Counted from the stretch's first letter, positions 29,773-40,280 are shown. The stretch is 64,000 nt of DNA from Rubrivivax sp. (GCA_027484825.1 JAIXSE010000015.1:124001-188000); one strand, 5' to 3'. Notes: generated by a model from the sequence alone, not told the origin. Made by a program: numbers and translations.

Positions 29773-31283
29773 CGACGCCGCTTCACCTCCTGGGCGTGGC
29801 CGAACTGAGCCGCGCACTCCGTCAGAAACAGGTCAGCAGCCTGGAAGTCACGCAACATCTTCTTGCGCGTGTTGCCGCCGCCAACGATCTGGGCGCTTTT
29901 CTTCATGTGGACGAAGCCGCCGCGCTGTCCCGCGCCCGGGCGGCCGATGCCCGGCTGGCCAAGGGCGAGGGCGAACAGCCCGGCGGTGCCCTGATCGGCG
30001 TGCCGCTGGCGCACAAGGACATCTTCGTCACCCAGGACATGCCCACCACGGCTGGCTCGCTCATGCTCAAGGGCTACATGAGCCCGTTTGATGCGACGGT
30101 GGTCGACCGCCTCAATGCCGCCGGCACCGTCTCGCTGGGCAAGCTCAACTGCGACGAGTTCGCCATGGGTTCGGCGAACGAAAACAGCGCCTACGGCCCG
30201 TCGCTGAACCCCTGGGACACGCAGCGCGTGCCCGGCGGCTCATCCGGGGGCTCGGCCACGGCGGTGGCGGCGCGTCTGGTGCCGGCCGCCACCGGCACCG
30301 ACACCGGCGGCTCCATCCGGCAGCCGGCCAGCTTCACCGGCATCACCGGCATCAAGCCCACCTACGGCGTGTGCTCCCGCTACGGCATGATCGCCTTCGC
30401 CTCCAGCCTGGACCAGGCCGGTGTGATGGCCCGTTCCGCCGAAGACTGCGCCCTGCTGCTGTCGGCCATGAGCGGCTTTGACGAGCGCGACGCCACCAGC
30501 GTCCAGCAGCCGCCCCAGGACTTCAGCGCCCAATTGCTTCAGGCGCAGCACCAGGACCGTGACGGCGTCACGGCAGCGCAGCCCCTCAAGGGCCTGCGCA
30601 TCGGCCTGCCGCGCGAGTTCTTCCCGGCGGCCCTGAGCGCCGACGTCAACCAGGCGGTCCGCGCCGGCCTGGCCGAACTGGAAAAGCTCGGCGCCACCCT
30701 GGTGGACGTCAGCCTGCCGCGCACCGAGCTGGCCATTCCCGTCTACTACATCATTGCCCCGGCGGAGGCCAGCTCCAACCTCTCCCGCTTTGACGGCGTG
30801 AAGTTCGGCCACCGTGCACAGCAGTACGACGACCTGCTGGACATGTACAAGAAGACCCGCGCCCAAGGCTTCGGTGCCGAGGTCAAGCGCCGGATCATGA
30901 TCGGCAGCTACGTGCTGTCCCACGGCTATTACGACGCCTACTACCTGCAGGCCCAGAAGCTGCGCCGCATGATTGCGGACGACTTCCAGCAGGCCTTCCA
31001 GCAGTGCGACCTGATCGCCGGCCCGGTGGCCCCGACGGTGGCCTGGAAGCGCGGCGAGGGGTCGGACGATCCGGTCAAGGCCTACCTGGCCGACATCTTC
31101 ACCCTGCCCGGCTCGCTGGCCGGCCTGCCCGGCATGAGCGTGCCGGTGGGCAGCGGCGAAGGCGGCCTCCCGGTCGGCCTGCAACTGCTGGGCAACTACT
31201 TCAAGGAAGGAATGCTGCTGCATGCCGCCCATGCGCTGCAGCAGGCCACCGACTGGCATCGCCAGGCGCCGGCGGGGGTGTGA
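29769..31283 (+). CDS. gatA: Amidotransferase subunit A
   Basis: The 504-residue amidase has the Lys / cis-Ser / Ser signature: [21 protein letters not shown], and [16 protein letters not shown]. It releases ammonia from glutamine for the GatB reaction. Translationally coupled to gatC. Confidence 0.98.
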   Translation: MTTPLHLLGVAELSRALRQKQVSSLEVTQHLLARVAAANDLGAFLHVDEAAALSRARAADARLAKGEGEQPGGALIGVPLAHKDIFVTQDMPTTAGSLMLKGYMSPFDATVVDRLNAAGTVSLGKLNCDEFAMGSANENSAYGPSLNPWDTQRVPGGSSGGSATAVAARLVPAATGTDTGGSIRQPASFTGITGIKPTYGVCSRYGMIAFASSLDQAGVMARSAEDCALLLSAMSGFDERDATSVQQPPQDFSAQLLQAQHQDRDGVTAAQPLKGLRIGLPREFFPAALSADVNQAVRAGLAELEKLGATLVDVSLPRTELAIPVYYIIAPAEASSNLSRFDGVKFGHRAQQYDDLLDMYKKTRAQGFGAEVKRRIMIGSYVLSHGYYDAYYLQAQKLRRMIADDFQQAFQQCDLIAGPVAPTVAWKRGEGSDDPVKAYLADIFTLPGSLAGLPGMSVPVGSGEGGLPVGLQLLGNYFKEGMLLHAAHALQQATDWHRQAPAGV

Positions 31284-31288
31284 ACGCT

Positions 31289-32743
31289 ATGAGCAAGAAC
31301 AGCAAACTGGTGCGCGGGTACGAGGTCGTGATCGGCCTGGAAAACCACGTGCAACTCTCCACGGCCTCCAAGATCTTCAGCGGCTCTTCCACCGCCTTCG
31401 GGGCCGCGCCCAACACCCAGGCCAGCGCGGTGGACCTGGCCCTGCCCGGCACGCTGCCGGTGCTCAACCGCGGCGCGGTGGAGCGGGCCATCCGCTTCGG
31501 CCTGGCGGTCGGTGCCAAAGTGGCGCCGCTGTCCATCTTCGCCCGCAAGAACTACTTCTATCCGGACCTGCCCAAGGGCTACCAGATCAGCCAGTACGAG
31601 ATCCCGGTGGTCCAGGGCGGCAAGATCGAATTCATGGTGGACGGCGAGCGCAAGGTGATCAACCTGACCCGCGCCCATCTGGAGGAAGACGCCGGCAAGA
31701 GCCTGCATGAGGACTATCACGGCCAGTCGGGCATCGACCTGAACCGGGCCGGCACGCCGCTGCTGGAGATCGTCTCCGAGCCGGAGATCCGCTCGGCCGC
31801 TGAAGCCGCGGAATATGCCAAGACCCTGCATGCGCTGGTCATGTGGCTGGGCATCTGCGACGGCAACATGCAGGAAGGCTCCTTCCGCTGCGACGTGAAC
31901 GTGTCGGTGCGCAAGCCCGGGGAGCCCTTCGGCACCCGCCGCGAGATCAAGAACCTCAACAGCTTCCGCTACCTAGTGGACGCTGTGCACTATGAGGTGA
32001 ACTGGCAGATCGACCGCATCGAGGACGGTCTGGAGATCCAGCAGGCCACGGTGCTCTACAACCCCGACACCGGCGAGACCCGCGCCATGCGCACCAAGGA
32101 AGATGCGGCCGACTACCGCTACTTCCCCGACCCCGACCTGCCGCCGCTGCTGATCGCGCCGGACTGGATCGAGCGGGTGCGCGGCGAGATGCCCGAGCTG
32201 CCGGCCGTCATGGCCGCCCGCTTCCAGGAAACCGACGGCCTGCCCGCCTACGACGCGCTGATGATGACGCAGAGCCTGGCCACGGCCCGCTTCTACGAGG
32301 CGGCCCGGGAGGTCAGCGGCGCACCCAAGCTGGTGGCGAACTGGCTGATGGGCGAGGTCTCGCGCCGACTCAATGCCGAGGAGCGCGACATCGACGCCGC
32401 CCCGGTGACGCCGGCCCAGTTGGGCCTGCTGATTCGCCGCATCCAGGACGGCACGCTCTCCAACAACTCCGCCAAGCAGGTGTTTGAAGCCCTGTGGACC
32501 GGGGAAGGGTCGGACGTGGATGCCGTGATCGAGGCCAAGGACCTGAAGCAGTCCAACGACACCGGCGAGCTCGAACGCATCCTGGACGAAGTGCTGGCGG
32601 CCAATGCCAAGTCGGTGGAGGAATTCCGCGCCGGCAAGGAGAAGGCCTTCAATGCGCTGGTCGGTCAGGCGATGAAGGCGAGCAAGGGCAAAGCCAATCC
32701 GGCGGCGGTCAATGAGCTGCTGAAGAAGAAGCTGGGCGCTTGA
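31289..32743 (+). CDS. gatB: Amidotransferase subunit B
   Basis: The 484-residue protein has [27 protein letters not shown], the catalytic region [20 protein letters not shown], and the C-terminal YqeY-like domain. It amidates mischarged Glu-tRNA(Gln) or Asp-tRNA(Asn). It starts 5 bp after gatA; ATG at 31289 gives the standard N-terminus. Confidence 0.98.
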   Translation: MSKNSKLVRGYEVVIGLENHVQLSTASKIFSGSSTAFGAAPNTQASAVDLALPGTLPVLNRGAVERAIRFGLAVGAKVAPLSIFARKNYFYPDLPKGYQISQYEIPVVQGGKIEFMVDGERKVINLTRAHLEEDAGKSLHEDYHGQSGIDLNRAGTPLLEIVSEPEIRSAAEAAEYAKTLHALVMWLGICDGNMQEGSFRCDVNVSVRKPGEPFGTRREIKNLNSFRYLVDAVHYEVNWQIDRIEDGLEIQQATVLYNPDTGETRAMRTKEDAADYRYFPDPDLPPLLIAPDWIERVRGEMPELPAVMAARFQETDGLPAYDALMMTQSLATARFYEAAREVSGAPKLVANWLMGEVSRRLNAEERDIDAAPVTPAQLGLLIRRIQDGTLSNNSAKQVFEALWTGEGSDVDAVIEAKDLKQSNDTGELERILDEVLAANAKSVEEFRAGKEKAFNALVGQAMKASKGKANPAAVNELLKKKLGA

Positions 32744-32839
32744 TGGGACGCCGGGACCCGGGAGGGTCTCGGCATGTCGGGCGGCAACGCCCGCTCGATC
32801 AGGACTGGACCGCGCCGCGAGCGCTGGCGCTGCAGGCGT

Positions 32840-33769
32840 TCAGCGGCTCGCAGGCCCTGACGGAGGCACCGTCGGCGACGCCGAGGAGGTCGCGGTCGAA
32901 GGCGCGGGCTTGTCAGGCAGCCCAGGCGGCTGGCCCGCCCACATGCGACGCAGACGACCCAGCTCGTCATCAAAAATGCGGTTCAGCCGGACCATCTCGG
33001 CCCGCTGGTTCTCAATCGATTCCCGCTGGGCGGCCGCTGCGGCTTCGTTGGTGTCCAGTTGGTGCTGAAGCTTGAACGGCAGCCGCTTACCCTTGTAGAA
33101 CTCGGTCTCTTCCTGCAGCGGCTTGCGCTCGGCCGACAGGTCCTTGAGCCGCTGCTCGGACAGCTGCATCGCCTTGCGGATGTCATCCAGGGCGGCTTCA
33201 CGCGCCCGCTGGTGCGAGGCTTCGTCCTTGTAGCGCTGCAGCAGATTCCGGTCGCGGCGGATGGCGTCCTGCCGCAGGGCCAGTTCATTGTCCTGCTGAC
33301 GCTTGCGGGCTTCGGCCGCCGCTTGTTCCTCGGGGGACATGGCCGGCGGCACCATGCGGCGGGTGGAGCCGTCGGTGTTGAGCAGGCGCTGCTCGCGGTT
33401 GGCGCATTCCGGAATCGGCCGGTCGGAGGTCAGCTTGCGGCCGTCCTGCGTGACGCAGGTGTAGATCCCGCTGATGGACGGCCCCTTGCTCTGGGCCAGG
33501 GCCGGCGCAGCGGTCCACAGACCCGCCACCGCCAGTGCAGCGCAGACGCCAAGCCTGCGAGGACCCGCTGCTGCGCGCTTGGGCCAGCGGCCAGCCCCTG
33601 CATCTGCGTGCGCGTACGCATGTGCATGTGCATCTGCATGTGCGTCTGCATGTGCGTCTGCCGGTGCGGCACGGTCCGCCCCCCAGGGAGCCAGACCCCA
33701 TCGACGAACACGAGCCATCAGCGCAAGCGGGCGGGGCAGCGGCAGCGGCAGGAACAAGGGCGGGCGCAT
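32840..33769 (-). CDS. Exported coiled-coil protein with DUF4124-like segment and ADAH repeats
   Basis: The 309-residue protein has an unusually long N-region with ADAHADAHADAHAHAYAHAD, then a signal-like hydrophobic stretch ending APALAQ. A short domain (SGIYTCVTQDGRKLTSDRPIPEC) resembles DUF4124. A long charged coiled coil (about 150-280) and a Ser/Pro tail complete it. The start at 33769 is supported by the pyrE stop overlap (TGATG). The N-region encoded by tandem repeats sits before the signal peptide, which is odd. The true start could be internal, but no good ATG lies between the repeats and the signal. Function unknown. Confidence 0.7.
   Translation of the reverse strand: MRPPLFLPLPLPRPLALMARVRRWGLAPWGADRAAPADAHADAHADAHAHAYAHADAGAGRWPKRAAAGPRRLGVCAALAVAGLWTAAPALAQSKGPSISGIYTCVTQDGRKLTSDRPIPECANREQRLLNTDGSTRRMVPPAMSPEEQAAAEARKRQQDNELALRQDAIRRDRNLLQRYKDEASHQRAREAALDDIRKAMQLSEQRLKDLSAERKPLQEETEFYKGKRLPFKLQHQLDTNEAAAAAQRESIENQRAEMVRLNRIFDDELGRLRRMWAGQPPGLPDKPAPSTATSSASPTVPPSGPASR
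33600..33663. repeat. 12-bp tandem repeat encoding ADAH units
   Basis: Units of the type gcgtctgcatgt / gcatctgcatgt recur about four to five times and encode Ala-Asp-Ala-His on the minus strand. The 12-bp unit keeps the frame, so copy-number change would alter protein length only. Confidence 0.7.
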
Positions 33770-34464
33770 CAGACTCCGTAGCGATCTCTATAGGCGTGAA
33801 CGGCGGCGGCGTGGGCGGAGACGGCCGCGCTGCTGGTCGATCCGAGATACTGAAGCAAGTCAGCGAGCCCGGCAATCGCGATCACCGGAAGTTGCAATTG
33901 CTCGCGCACATACTGTACTGCCGACCACGGCAGATCCTGGCCGTTCTCTGCCGCCTTTTCCTGGCGGTCCAGGGCGATGGAGACGCCGCACGGCGTGGCG
34001 CCGGCCGCCTGGATCATGGCGATGGATTCCCGCACCGAGGTCCCGGCGGAAATCACGTCGTCAATGATCAACACCCGACCCTGCACCTTGGCACCCACCA
34101 GGGTGCCGCCTTCGCCATGGTCCTTGGCTTCCTTGCGGTTGTAGGCGAAGGGCTTGTTGTGGCCCAGACGAGCCAGCTCGATGGACACGGCCGCGGCCAG
34201 CGTGATGCCCTTGTAGGCGGGGCCGAAGATCATGTCGAAGTCCAGGCCCGAGGCGATCAGGCGCTGGGCATAGAACTGCGCCAGGCGGCCCAGCTTCACG
34301 CCGTCGTCGAACAGGCCGGCATTGAAGAAATACGGGCTCAGCCGCCCCGCCTTGGTCTTGAACTCTCCAAACCGCAGCACACCCGCCTCCACGGCGAAGG
34401 CAACAAAGTCCTGGGCGAGCGCGTCGAGGGCGGGCGCCGAGGCGGAACCGGAAGTGGCGGTCAT
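33769..34464 (-). CDS. pyrE: Orotate phosphoribosyltransferase
   Basis: The 231-residue protein has FGEFKTKAGRLSPYFFNAG, GPAYKGITLAAAV, the flexible-loop YNRKEAKDHGEGG, and the PRPP motif VLIIDDVISAGTS. It makes OMP from orotate and PRPP in pyrimidine synthesis. ATG at 34464 was chosen because upstream codons overlap the hairpin at 34514-34545. Its stop overlaps the next start (TGATG). Confidence 0.97.
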   Translation of the reverse strand: MTATSGSASAPALDALAQDFVAFAVEAGVLRFGEFKTKAGRLSPYFFNAGLFDDGVKLGRLAQFYAQRLIASGLDFDMIFGPAYKGITLAAAVSIELARLGHNKPFAYNRKEAKDHGEGGTLVGAKVQGRVLIIDDVISAGTSVRESIAMIQAAGATPCGVSIALDRQEKAAENGQDLPWSAVQYVREQLQLPVIAIAGLADLLQYLGSTSSAAVSAHAAAVHAYRDRYGV

Positions 34465-34513
34465 GGCGGAATCTGGGAGTCGTGCTGGCGCGGGATTGTA
34501 GGGGCCACCCGCA

Positions 34514-34545
34514 AGAAAAAGCCCGCCCCCCGGAAGGGGGCGGGC
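34514..34545 (-). terminator. Intrinsic terminator of the TonB receptor gene
   Basis: On the minus strand, GCCCGCCCCC pairs with GGGGGCGGGC around a short loop and is followed by TTTTTCTT. It lies between the receptor stop and pyrE. Confidence 0.88.
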
Positions 34546-34591
34546 GATGCAAAGCCGGTCCGGCGGGCCCGGCCCGCCGGCGTCCAGGTCA

Positions 34592-36823
34592 TCAGAAGAT
34601 GGCCTTGAACTGCACACCGTAGGTGCGCGGATCGTTGATGAAGCCGGTACGGTTGTTGAAGTCGATCGCGCCCGTCACCCGGATCTGGTTGGTGATGTTG
34701 CGAACGAACAGAGCCGCTTCGTACTTGCCGTTGGCCCAGATGTAGCCGCCGCGCAGGCCGCCTTCCGTCAGCGCCTTGCCGGTGAATTCGGTGGACTCGT
34801 ACAGGAAGAAGTTGACCTTGGAGCGGTAGGCCCAGTCGGTGTAGAGGTAGAACTCGTTGCCGGCGGCGGTCGGGATGGAATAGCGGGCCGTCAGGTTGTA
34901 GACCCACTTCGGCGCCTGGGGCAGCTGGTTGCCGTTGATCAGGTAGCCGCCGTTGGGGCCGACCGGATCGAGCACCGTGCAGACACCGGCGCCGCAGCCG
35001 GAGACTTCCAGCTTGTTGTCACGGATGGTGGCCTTGTTGTAGCTGCCGCCCATGGTGATGAACAGGCTGTCGATCGGCAGCAGTTCCAGGTTGAACTCCA
35101 CCCCTTCGCCGATGACCTTGCGGGCAGCCTTCACCGAGTTGCTGTTGCCAGCGGCGCCGCCCACTTCGGTCAGTTGCAGGTCCTTGGTCTGATAACGGAA
35201 CACATCGGCCGACAGGCGGGCGCGACGATCCCAGAAGTCGCTCTTCACGCCGACTTCCACGGAGGTGGTGTTCTCAGGATTGGTACGGCTGAGCGGCGCG
35301 AACTCGGAGGCCGGCAGCACGGCCGAGGCCCGGAAACCGGTGGCCACACGGGTGTAGACGTTGGTGTCCTTGGTCAGCGCGTACAGAGCCGAAGCGTCCC
35401 AGTTCCACTTGCTGTCCTTGGTGTTGGCGGACAGACCGAAGCTGTCGTTCAGCGTCAGGCCCTTTTCCGACACGGTCGAGAGGGACTTGGAGTCACGCGT
35501 CAGGCGCACACCGCCGCGCAGCTTGAAGTCCTGGGTCACGTCATAGTTGACCGAGCCGAACAGCGCGTAGGCATGGTTCTTCTGACGGGTGGCCGAGCCG
35601 TTGACGTACTCGTCGGAGCCGCTTGCATAGTTGCGGCTCTCAATCTCGTACTTCTCGTTGAAATAGAACAGACCGGCCTGGTAACGCAGCGGGCCGGCCG
35701 GGTTGTATTCGACGCGGAATTCCTGCGTCAGCTGACGGTGGTCATGCAGCGCATCGGAGGTTTCGCTCTGGAACGGGATGTTGGTGTTGGCCGGCGTGCT
35801 GCCGTCCACATCGCCGCGGGAGAACGGCTGCACCGTTTCGATGGCGGTGATGGAGTGCAGCACCACGTCGTTGAACGACCACTGCAGGCGGGCGTTGGCG
35901 CCGGTGGCATGCAGCTTCTGCTCATTGCGGCCGTTGATCGACACCTTGTCCGGGCTGAAGCCATCGACCAGGTCGTTGGTGCCCTTCTTGATGATGTCGC
36001 CGCGGAACAGACGCGGGCTGCCTTCCAGTTCGCGGTTATGCACGTTGAACAGGGCGGAGAACTGCTTGTGCGGCTGGTAGAGGACCTGCGCGCGGATGGC
36101 GCGGTCGTCATACCCTTCCGTCTTGCCCGTCGGGCCCTGGCCGCTGGTGTTGTCCACCCAGTCGTCGCGATGCTGGACCTGGGCCGAAATCCGGGCGGCC
36201 CAGTCGCCGGACAGCGGCAGGTTGGCGGCGCCTTCGGCATTGATGGTGCCGTAGCGGCCGTAGGACAGGCTGACATAGCCTTCCTGCTTCTGCGAGGGCT
36301 TGACCGACTCAAACTTCACCACACCCGCGGGGGTGTTGCGGCCATACAGGGTGCCTTGCGGGCCGGCGGCCACTTCCACCGCGCGCAGGTCGAAGGCGGG
36401 GAAGCCCTTCAGGATCGGGTTCTCCTGCACCACGTCGTCATAGATCAGCGACACGGGCTGGGAGGCATTCAGGCGGAAGTCGGTGTTGCCGTAGCCGCGG
36501 ATGTAAAAGCGCGGGAAGGCACGGCCGAAGGACGATTCGATGTTCAGGCTGGGCACCCGGCCGGACAGGAAGCGGATGTCCTGGCCGCTGGAGTTCAGCA
36601 CGTCCAGCTTCTCGCCGGAAATGGTGCTCACCGAGTTCGGCACATCCTTGATGTTCTCGACGCGGCGCTCGGCGGTGATGGTGACCGTTTCGAGCTGGCT
36701 CTTTTCAGCCTTGGGGGCCTCCTGGGCGAAGGCGGGCCAGGCCAGGACTGCCAGCGACACAGCCGCGGCAGCCTCACGCAGAACGGGGCGGGCCAGGCGG
36801 CGCTGGTGGGCGATTCGAGTCAT
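34592..36823 (-). CDS. TonB-dependent outer-membrane receptor
   Basis: The 743-residue protein has a signal peptide ending AWPAFAQ, a TonB-box-like LETVTITAERR, a plug domain with the GPQGTLYGRNTPAG signature around residues 130-145, and a beta-barrel ending in Phe (GVQFKAIF). GGAG precedes the ATG at 36823 by about 9 nt. A Cys pair (CGAGVC) sits in an extracellular loop. The ligand cannot be read from sequence; no sigma/anti-sigma pair or ABC importer is adjacent. Confidence 0.92.
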   Translation of the reverse strand: MTRIAHQRRLARPVLREAAAAVSLAVLAWPAFAQEAPKAEKSQLETVTITAERRVENIKDVPNSVSTISGEKLDVLNSSGQDIRFLSGRVPSLNIESSFGRAFPRFYIRGYGNTDFRLNASQPVSLIYDDVVQENPILKGFPAFDLRAVEVAAGPQGTLYGRNTPAGVVKFESVKPSQKQEGYVSLSYGRYGTINAEGAANLPLSGDWAARISAQVQHRDDWVDNTSGQGPTGKTEGYDDRAIRAQVLYQPHKQFSALFNVHNRELEGSPRLFRGDIIKKGTNDLVDGFSPDKVSINGRNEQKLHATGANARLQWSFNDVVLHSITAIETVQPFSRGDVDGSTPANTNIPFQSETSDALHDHRQLTQEFRVEYNPAGPLRYQAGLFYFNEKYEIESRNYASGSDEYVNGSATRQKNHAYALFGSVNYDVTQDFKLRGGVRLTRDSKSLSTVSEKGLTLNDSFGLSANTKDSKWNWDASALYALTKDTNVYTRVATGFRASAVLPASEFAPLSRTNPENTTSVEVGVKSDFWDRRARLSADVFRYQTKDLQLTEVGGAAGNSNSVKAARKVIGEGVEFNLELLPIDSLFITMGGSYNKATIRDNKLEVSGCGAGVCTVLDPVGPNGGYLINGNQLPQAPKWVYNLTARYSIPTAAGNEFYLYTDWAYRSKVNFFLYESTEFTGKALTEGGLRGGYIWANGKYEAALFVRNITNQIRVTGAIDFNNRTGFINDPRTYGVQFKAIF

Positions 36824-37233
36824 CAGTGAACTCCGGAGATGCAGAAAGAAGGGGAAAAACCGGGAAACTTGCGTTGGCAAACGGTTCGCATTGGGGCGAC
36901 CGTCGGCTCGGATGCGGCGAATCTAGCAAGTTCGTCATCAAACCGACACCTCAAGCACCAGCTGGGTGCATGGACTGTTGTCGAAACACTGCACTCTGGC
37001 CGCCCGGCGCCCGTCCGTCCCCAGTTCGGCGCGCGGCTTGTCACGAAGTGGGGCGACGCGGCGAGAAGCGCCCACCGCCCGAGTTCAATCGCCCAGCGCG
37101 CTTGTCCAGCCACCGGCGAGCCGCCGGGCTTGCCACCGGCCTGCTGACACTCACCGTCAGCCGCTTTGCGATACTGCCTGCCCGGCGCCGTCTCCCAGCG
37201 GCGGCTCCCTGACCCTGACTCCTCCCAGCAAGC
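36824..37233. other. Divergent intergenic region, TonB receptor / xth
   Basis: No gene and no convincing Fur box or terminator seen. The sequence stays GC-rich, so promoters are not obvious. Confidence 0.4.
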
Positions 37234-38019
37234 ATGCGTTTCATCACCTTGAACCTCAACGGCATCCGGTCCGCCGCCAGCAAAGGCCTGTTCGACTGGC
37301 TTCCTCCCCAGCAAGCGGACGTGGTGGGGGTGCAGGAACTCAAGGCCCAGGCCGATGTGGTGGAGTCCCAGTTCGGCGGCTACGACACGCTCATCGGTCA
37401 CTTCCACTACGCGCAGAAGAAGGGCTATTCCGGCGTGGGCCTCTACACCCGGGAGACGCCCAGCGACGTGATCGTCGGCTTTGGCAGCGAGGAATTCGAC
37501 AACGAAGGGCGCTGGATCGAGAAACGCTTCGACAAGCCCGGCCGCAAGCTCAGCCTGATCAGCTGCTACTTCCCGAGCGGCTCCAGCGGCGAGGACCGCC
37601 AGGCGGCCAAGTTCCGCTTCCTGGAGGCGATGTATCCCTATCTGATGGCCCTGCGTGCCGAGCGTGAATTCATCCTGGTGGCGGACGTCAACATCGCCCA
37701 CAAGGAAATCGACCTGCGCAACTGGAAGAGCAATCAGAAAAACAGCGGCTTCCTGCCGGAAGAACGCGCCTGGATGACCCGGTTGCTGGAGGTGGAGACC
37801 GGTCTGGTGGACGTGTTCCGTCTGCTCAACGACAAGCCGGACCAATACACCTGGTGGAGCAACCGCGGCCAGGCCTGGGCCAAGAACGTGGGCTGGCGGC
37901 TGGACTATCACCTGGCCACGCCGGGTCTGGCCCATCTGGCGCGGCGCGAGTCGATCTATCTGGAGCAGCGCTTCAGTGACCATGCGCCGCTGACGATCGA
38001 CTACGACCTGACGATCTGA
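37234..38019 (+). CDS. xth: Exodeoxyribonuclease III (AP endonuclease)
   Basis: The 261-residue protein belongs to the endonuclease/exonuclease/phosphatase fold. It has NLNGIRSA (metal Asn), GVQELKAQ (Glu), VADVNIAHKEIDL (Asp/Asn), and the C-terminal RFSDHAPLTIDY (Asp-His). It repairs abasic sites. The segment WWSNRGQAWAKNVGWRLDY is typical of the XthA branch. Confidence 0.95.
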   Translation: MRFITLNLNGIRSAASKGLFDWLPPQQADVVGVQELKAQADVVESQFGGYDTLIGHFHYAQKKGYSGVGLYTRETPSDVIVGFGSEEFDNEGRWIEKRFDKPGRKLSLISCYFPSGSSGEDRQAAKFRFLEAMYPYLMALRAEREFILVADVNIAHKEIDLRNWKSNQKNSGFLPEERAWMTRLLEVETGLVDVFRLLNDKPDQYTWWSNRGQAWAKNVGWRLDYHLATPGLAHLARRESIYLEQRFSDHAPLTIDYDLTI

Positions 38020-38138
38020 CGAACTGACGATCTGCTGCGGCTGGGCCGATGGACGGCTACTTGGCCTGCTCGGCCGCCTGCTGCTCTGACTGCTTCCCTG
38101 CCTGCTTGTCTGTTGACGCCTTGCTCGGCGTTCGGCGG

Positions 38139-38891
38139 TCAGTCCTCGCCGGCCAGCAGCTCCATGTGGAGGGACACTGCCCATTCCTCTCCGGGCGCCA
38201 GTGCCCGGGCGGCTTGACCAGATTGACTGGGTTGCCCTGGCTGACCGGCGACAGGCGCTGTCAGGGCCGTCAAGGTCATCCAGGGCCGCTCCGGGTGGCG
38301 CTGCAGGGTGAGTGACGGGAGCGCTCCGGCCAGACGCAGGCGGATCTGGTGGCCATCGGCCATGGCCAGCGTGGCCGACCCGCGCCAGTCGTTCAGGCAG
38401 ATGCCGGTGCCCCGCGCGGGACGCGGCATACCCACCATCGACGGGTCCAGGGTCACATGACTGCTGAAGCCATCCGGCACCTGCAAGCGCAGACCCATGC
38501 GCAAATCCAGCGGCTGCCGACCCAGGTTGCGCAGGGCCACCGCAATCTCCAGCCGACCGGGGCTGAGCCGGAACACCTGATGGGCCTGGTACCCCCCAAG
38601 CCCTCCGGACGCATCCCGATAGCCGTGGATCAGGGTCACGCAGCGTGGGGACAGCTCGGTGAGTTGCCAGGGCGCATCCAGCGCTGACAGGCGAAGGTCA
38701 GCGGGCGCGGACGGCGCCTCCAGCCACAGCCCGGCGCCGCCGACCAGCACATCCGCATGGCGCTCCACCTGCTTGAGCCAGTTGAAGCGGCGTCCGCCCG
38801 CCAGAGACGTCAGGGATCGCAGCCGGCCGCCCTCCTCTGGAGCCACCAGCGCACGCCAGCCATCCACTTGCAATTCAATGTCGCGATCCAC
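38139..38891 (-). CDS. Galactose-mutarotase-like (aldose 1-epimerase superfamily) protein
   Basis: The 250-residue protein has the superfamily start (LQVDGWRALVAPEEGGRLRSL) and beta-sandwich pattern. It lacks the clear His-Glu active-site motifs of GalM, so it may bind or modify an unusual sugar or be non-enzymatic. A Gly/Gln/Pro-Ser low-complexity insert (AGQPGQPSQSGQAA) sits near the end. No sugar pathway genes are nearby. Confidence 0.7.
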   Translation of the reverse strand: MDRDIELQVDGWRALVAPEEGGRLRSLTSLAGGRRFNWLKQVERHADVLVGGAGLWLEAPSAPADLRLSALDAPWQLTELSPRCVTLIHGYRDASGGLGGYQAHQVFRLSPGRLEIAVALRNLGRQPLDLRMGLRLQVPDGFSSHVTLDPSMVGMPRPARGTGICLNDWRGSATLAMADGHQIRLRLAGALPSLTLQRHPERPWMTLTALTAPVAGQPGQPSQSGQAARALAPGEEWAVSLHMELLAGED

Positions 38892-39015
38892 CTTGCCTGC
38901 CCTTTGATTCGTGGGCTGAAAGTATTCGCGCTTTTATTAAATTGGCCTTTGACCAGACCGGGTGTCCGCGCTCGAAACCCATCAGAAAAATGGTGTCGAG
39001 GCGCTGGGGTGTTGC

Positions 39016-40149
39016 TCAAACGCCGGTAATCAGCGCCGCCACTCGTTCATCAGACAACCGGATGGGCGCCGCATGGCTGGGCAGCAGGGCGACCACGGCA
39101 TGCTCATCCCGGCTGCTGTCCCGCATCACCGGCATCTGGCGGGGCTCGCCGGCCGCATTGGTCAGGGCCGAGACCATCGGGCGATGGGCCTTGTCGCCAT
39201 TGCGGATCACCAGGCCGACTTCCCCGCTGGCCAGGCGCACCAGGCTGCCGGGCGGGAAGATGCCGAAGGCCTTGATGAGCGCCGCCGCCAGCGGGCTTTG
39301 CGCGCCCATCTGATGCAATTCCCGGCCGGCCTGCTGGGCGCTCATCGCCGGGCGGCTGGCCCGGCTGCTCAGCCGGGCGGTGTAGATGTCGGCATACCGC
39401 AGCATGGTGGCCAACTCACCCACATCGGTCAGTCCGTGCGGATAACCGGAGCCATCCGGCACCTCATGGTGGTGCAGCACGGCATCCAGCCAGTCCGCAT
39501 CCATCACGCCGGCCGCTTCCAGCATCTCGACACTGCGGATCGGATGCTCATTGATCACTTCCCGCTGCATCGGCGTCAGCGGCGACACCTGGCTGGAGAG
39601 CCGGGCCTGCAGATCCAGCATGCCCAGGTTCATGGTGAGCGCGGCCTGGAAGGCCCGCCGCTGGTCGTCCGGGGACCAGCCCAGGTAACGCGCCGCCGCA
39701 TGGCAGGCGGTGGCGGCATGCATGGAATGGTTGATGCCGTAGTGGCCGTTGCCATTGCCCGGCTGGCGCACGATGTGGGCCAGGGCCATCTCCGGCGAGC
39801 AATGGATGAGCGACAGCATCAGCTCGGTGGCGCCGTCCAGGGCTTCCACCAGCCGCTCAGGCGGCGCGGACAGCGCCTTGCGCACATCCTGCATGCCCCG
39901 GTCCCATTCGGCCGGCAGCCGCGCCAGGCGGTCGGCCTGACTCTCCGGGCGGGTCGGCTTGACGGCCTCGGTCAGCTCGCTGATGTCCACCAGCGCCCCC
40001 CGCAGGAACAGCGCGTGGAGCTGTTCGCTGTCCGCAATGATCTGCCCACGCGCCAGCAGCAGCATGCGCTCGGAGTCCCGCACGCTGAATGGCAGCGGCT
40101 GGCCCAGAACGATGCGATTTTTGACGGAGGACAGGGAGCAGAAACGCAT
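39016..40149 (-). CDS. HD-GYP-type protein with degenerate HD motif
   Basis: The 377-residue protein has an HD-GYP-like domain (about 125-280). The GYP part is intact: AVLHHHEVPDGSGYPHGL. The usual metal-binding HD in 'LLHDIGK' is replaced by LTMNLGMLDL, so the His-Asp pair is Met-Asn. The first ligand helix has NHSMHAATACHAA. Cyclic-di-GMP hydrolysis is therefore doubtful; it may bind c-di-GMP without cutting it. The C-terminal domain (PGSLVRLASGEVGLVIRNGD) is the small extension seen in many HD-GYP proteins. A single gene. Confidence 0.82.
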   Translation of the reverse strand: MRFCSLSSVKNRIVLGQPLPFSVRDSERMLLLARGQIIADSEQLHALFLRGALVDISELTEAVKPTRPESQADRLARLPAEWDRGMQDVRKALSAPPERLVEALDGATELMLSLIHCSPEMALAHIVRQPGNGNGHYGINHSMHAATACHAAARYLGWSPDDQRRAFQAALTMNLGMLDLQARLSSQVSPLTPMQREVINEHPIRSVEMLEAAGVMDADWLDAVLHHHEVPDGSGYPHGLTDVGELATMLRYADIYTARLSSRASRPAMSAQQAGRELHQMGAQSPLAAALIKAFGIFPPGSLVRLASGEVGLVIRNGDKAHRPMVSALTNAAGEPRQMPVMRDSSRDEHAVVALLPSHAAPIRLSDERVAALITGV

Positions 40150-40280
40150 GGAGGGCGTTGGTGAGAGGGTCGCCGAGCACGCAGCGACAGTGCGGCCCAG
40201 GACTCTACATCGGCAGAATCCTCAGCAATCCGTAGCACCAGCGTTCGCACAGCGCGCAGTGTGCAGGCGCGAGCAGGACG

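Noticed and set aside
32750-32773. Terminator after gatB
   Set aside because: A 10-bp stem with one wobble exists, but no T-tract follows on either strand.
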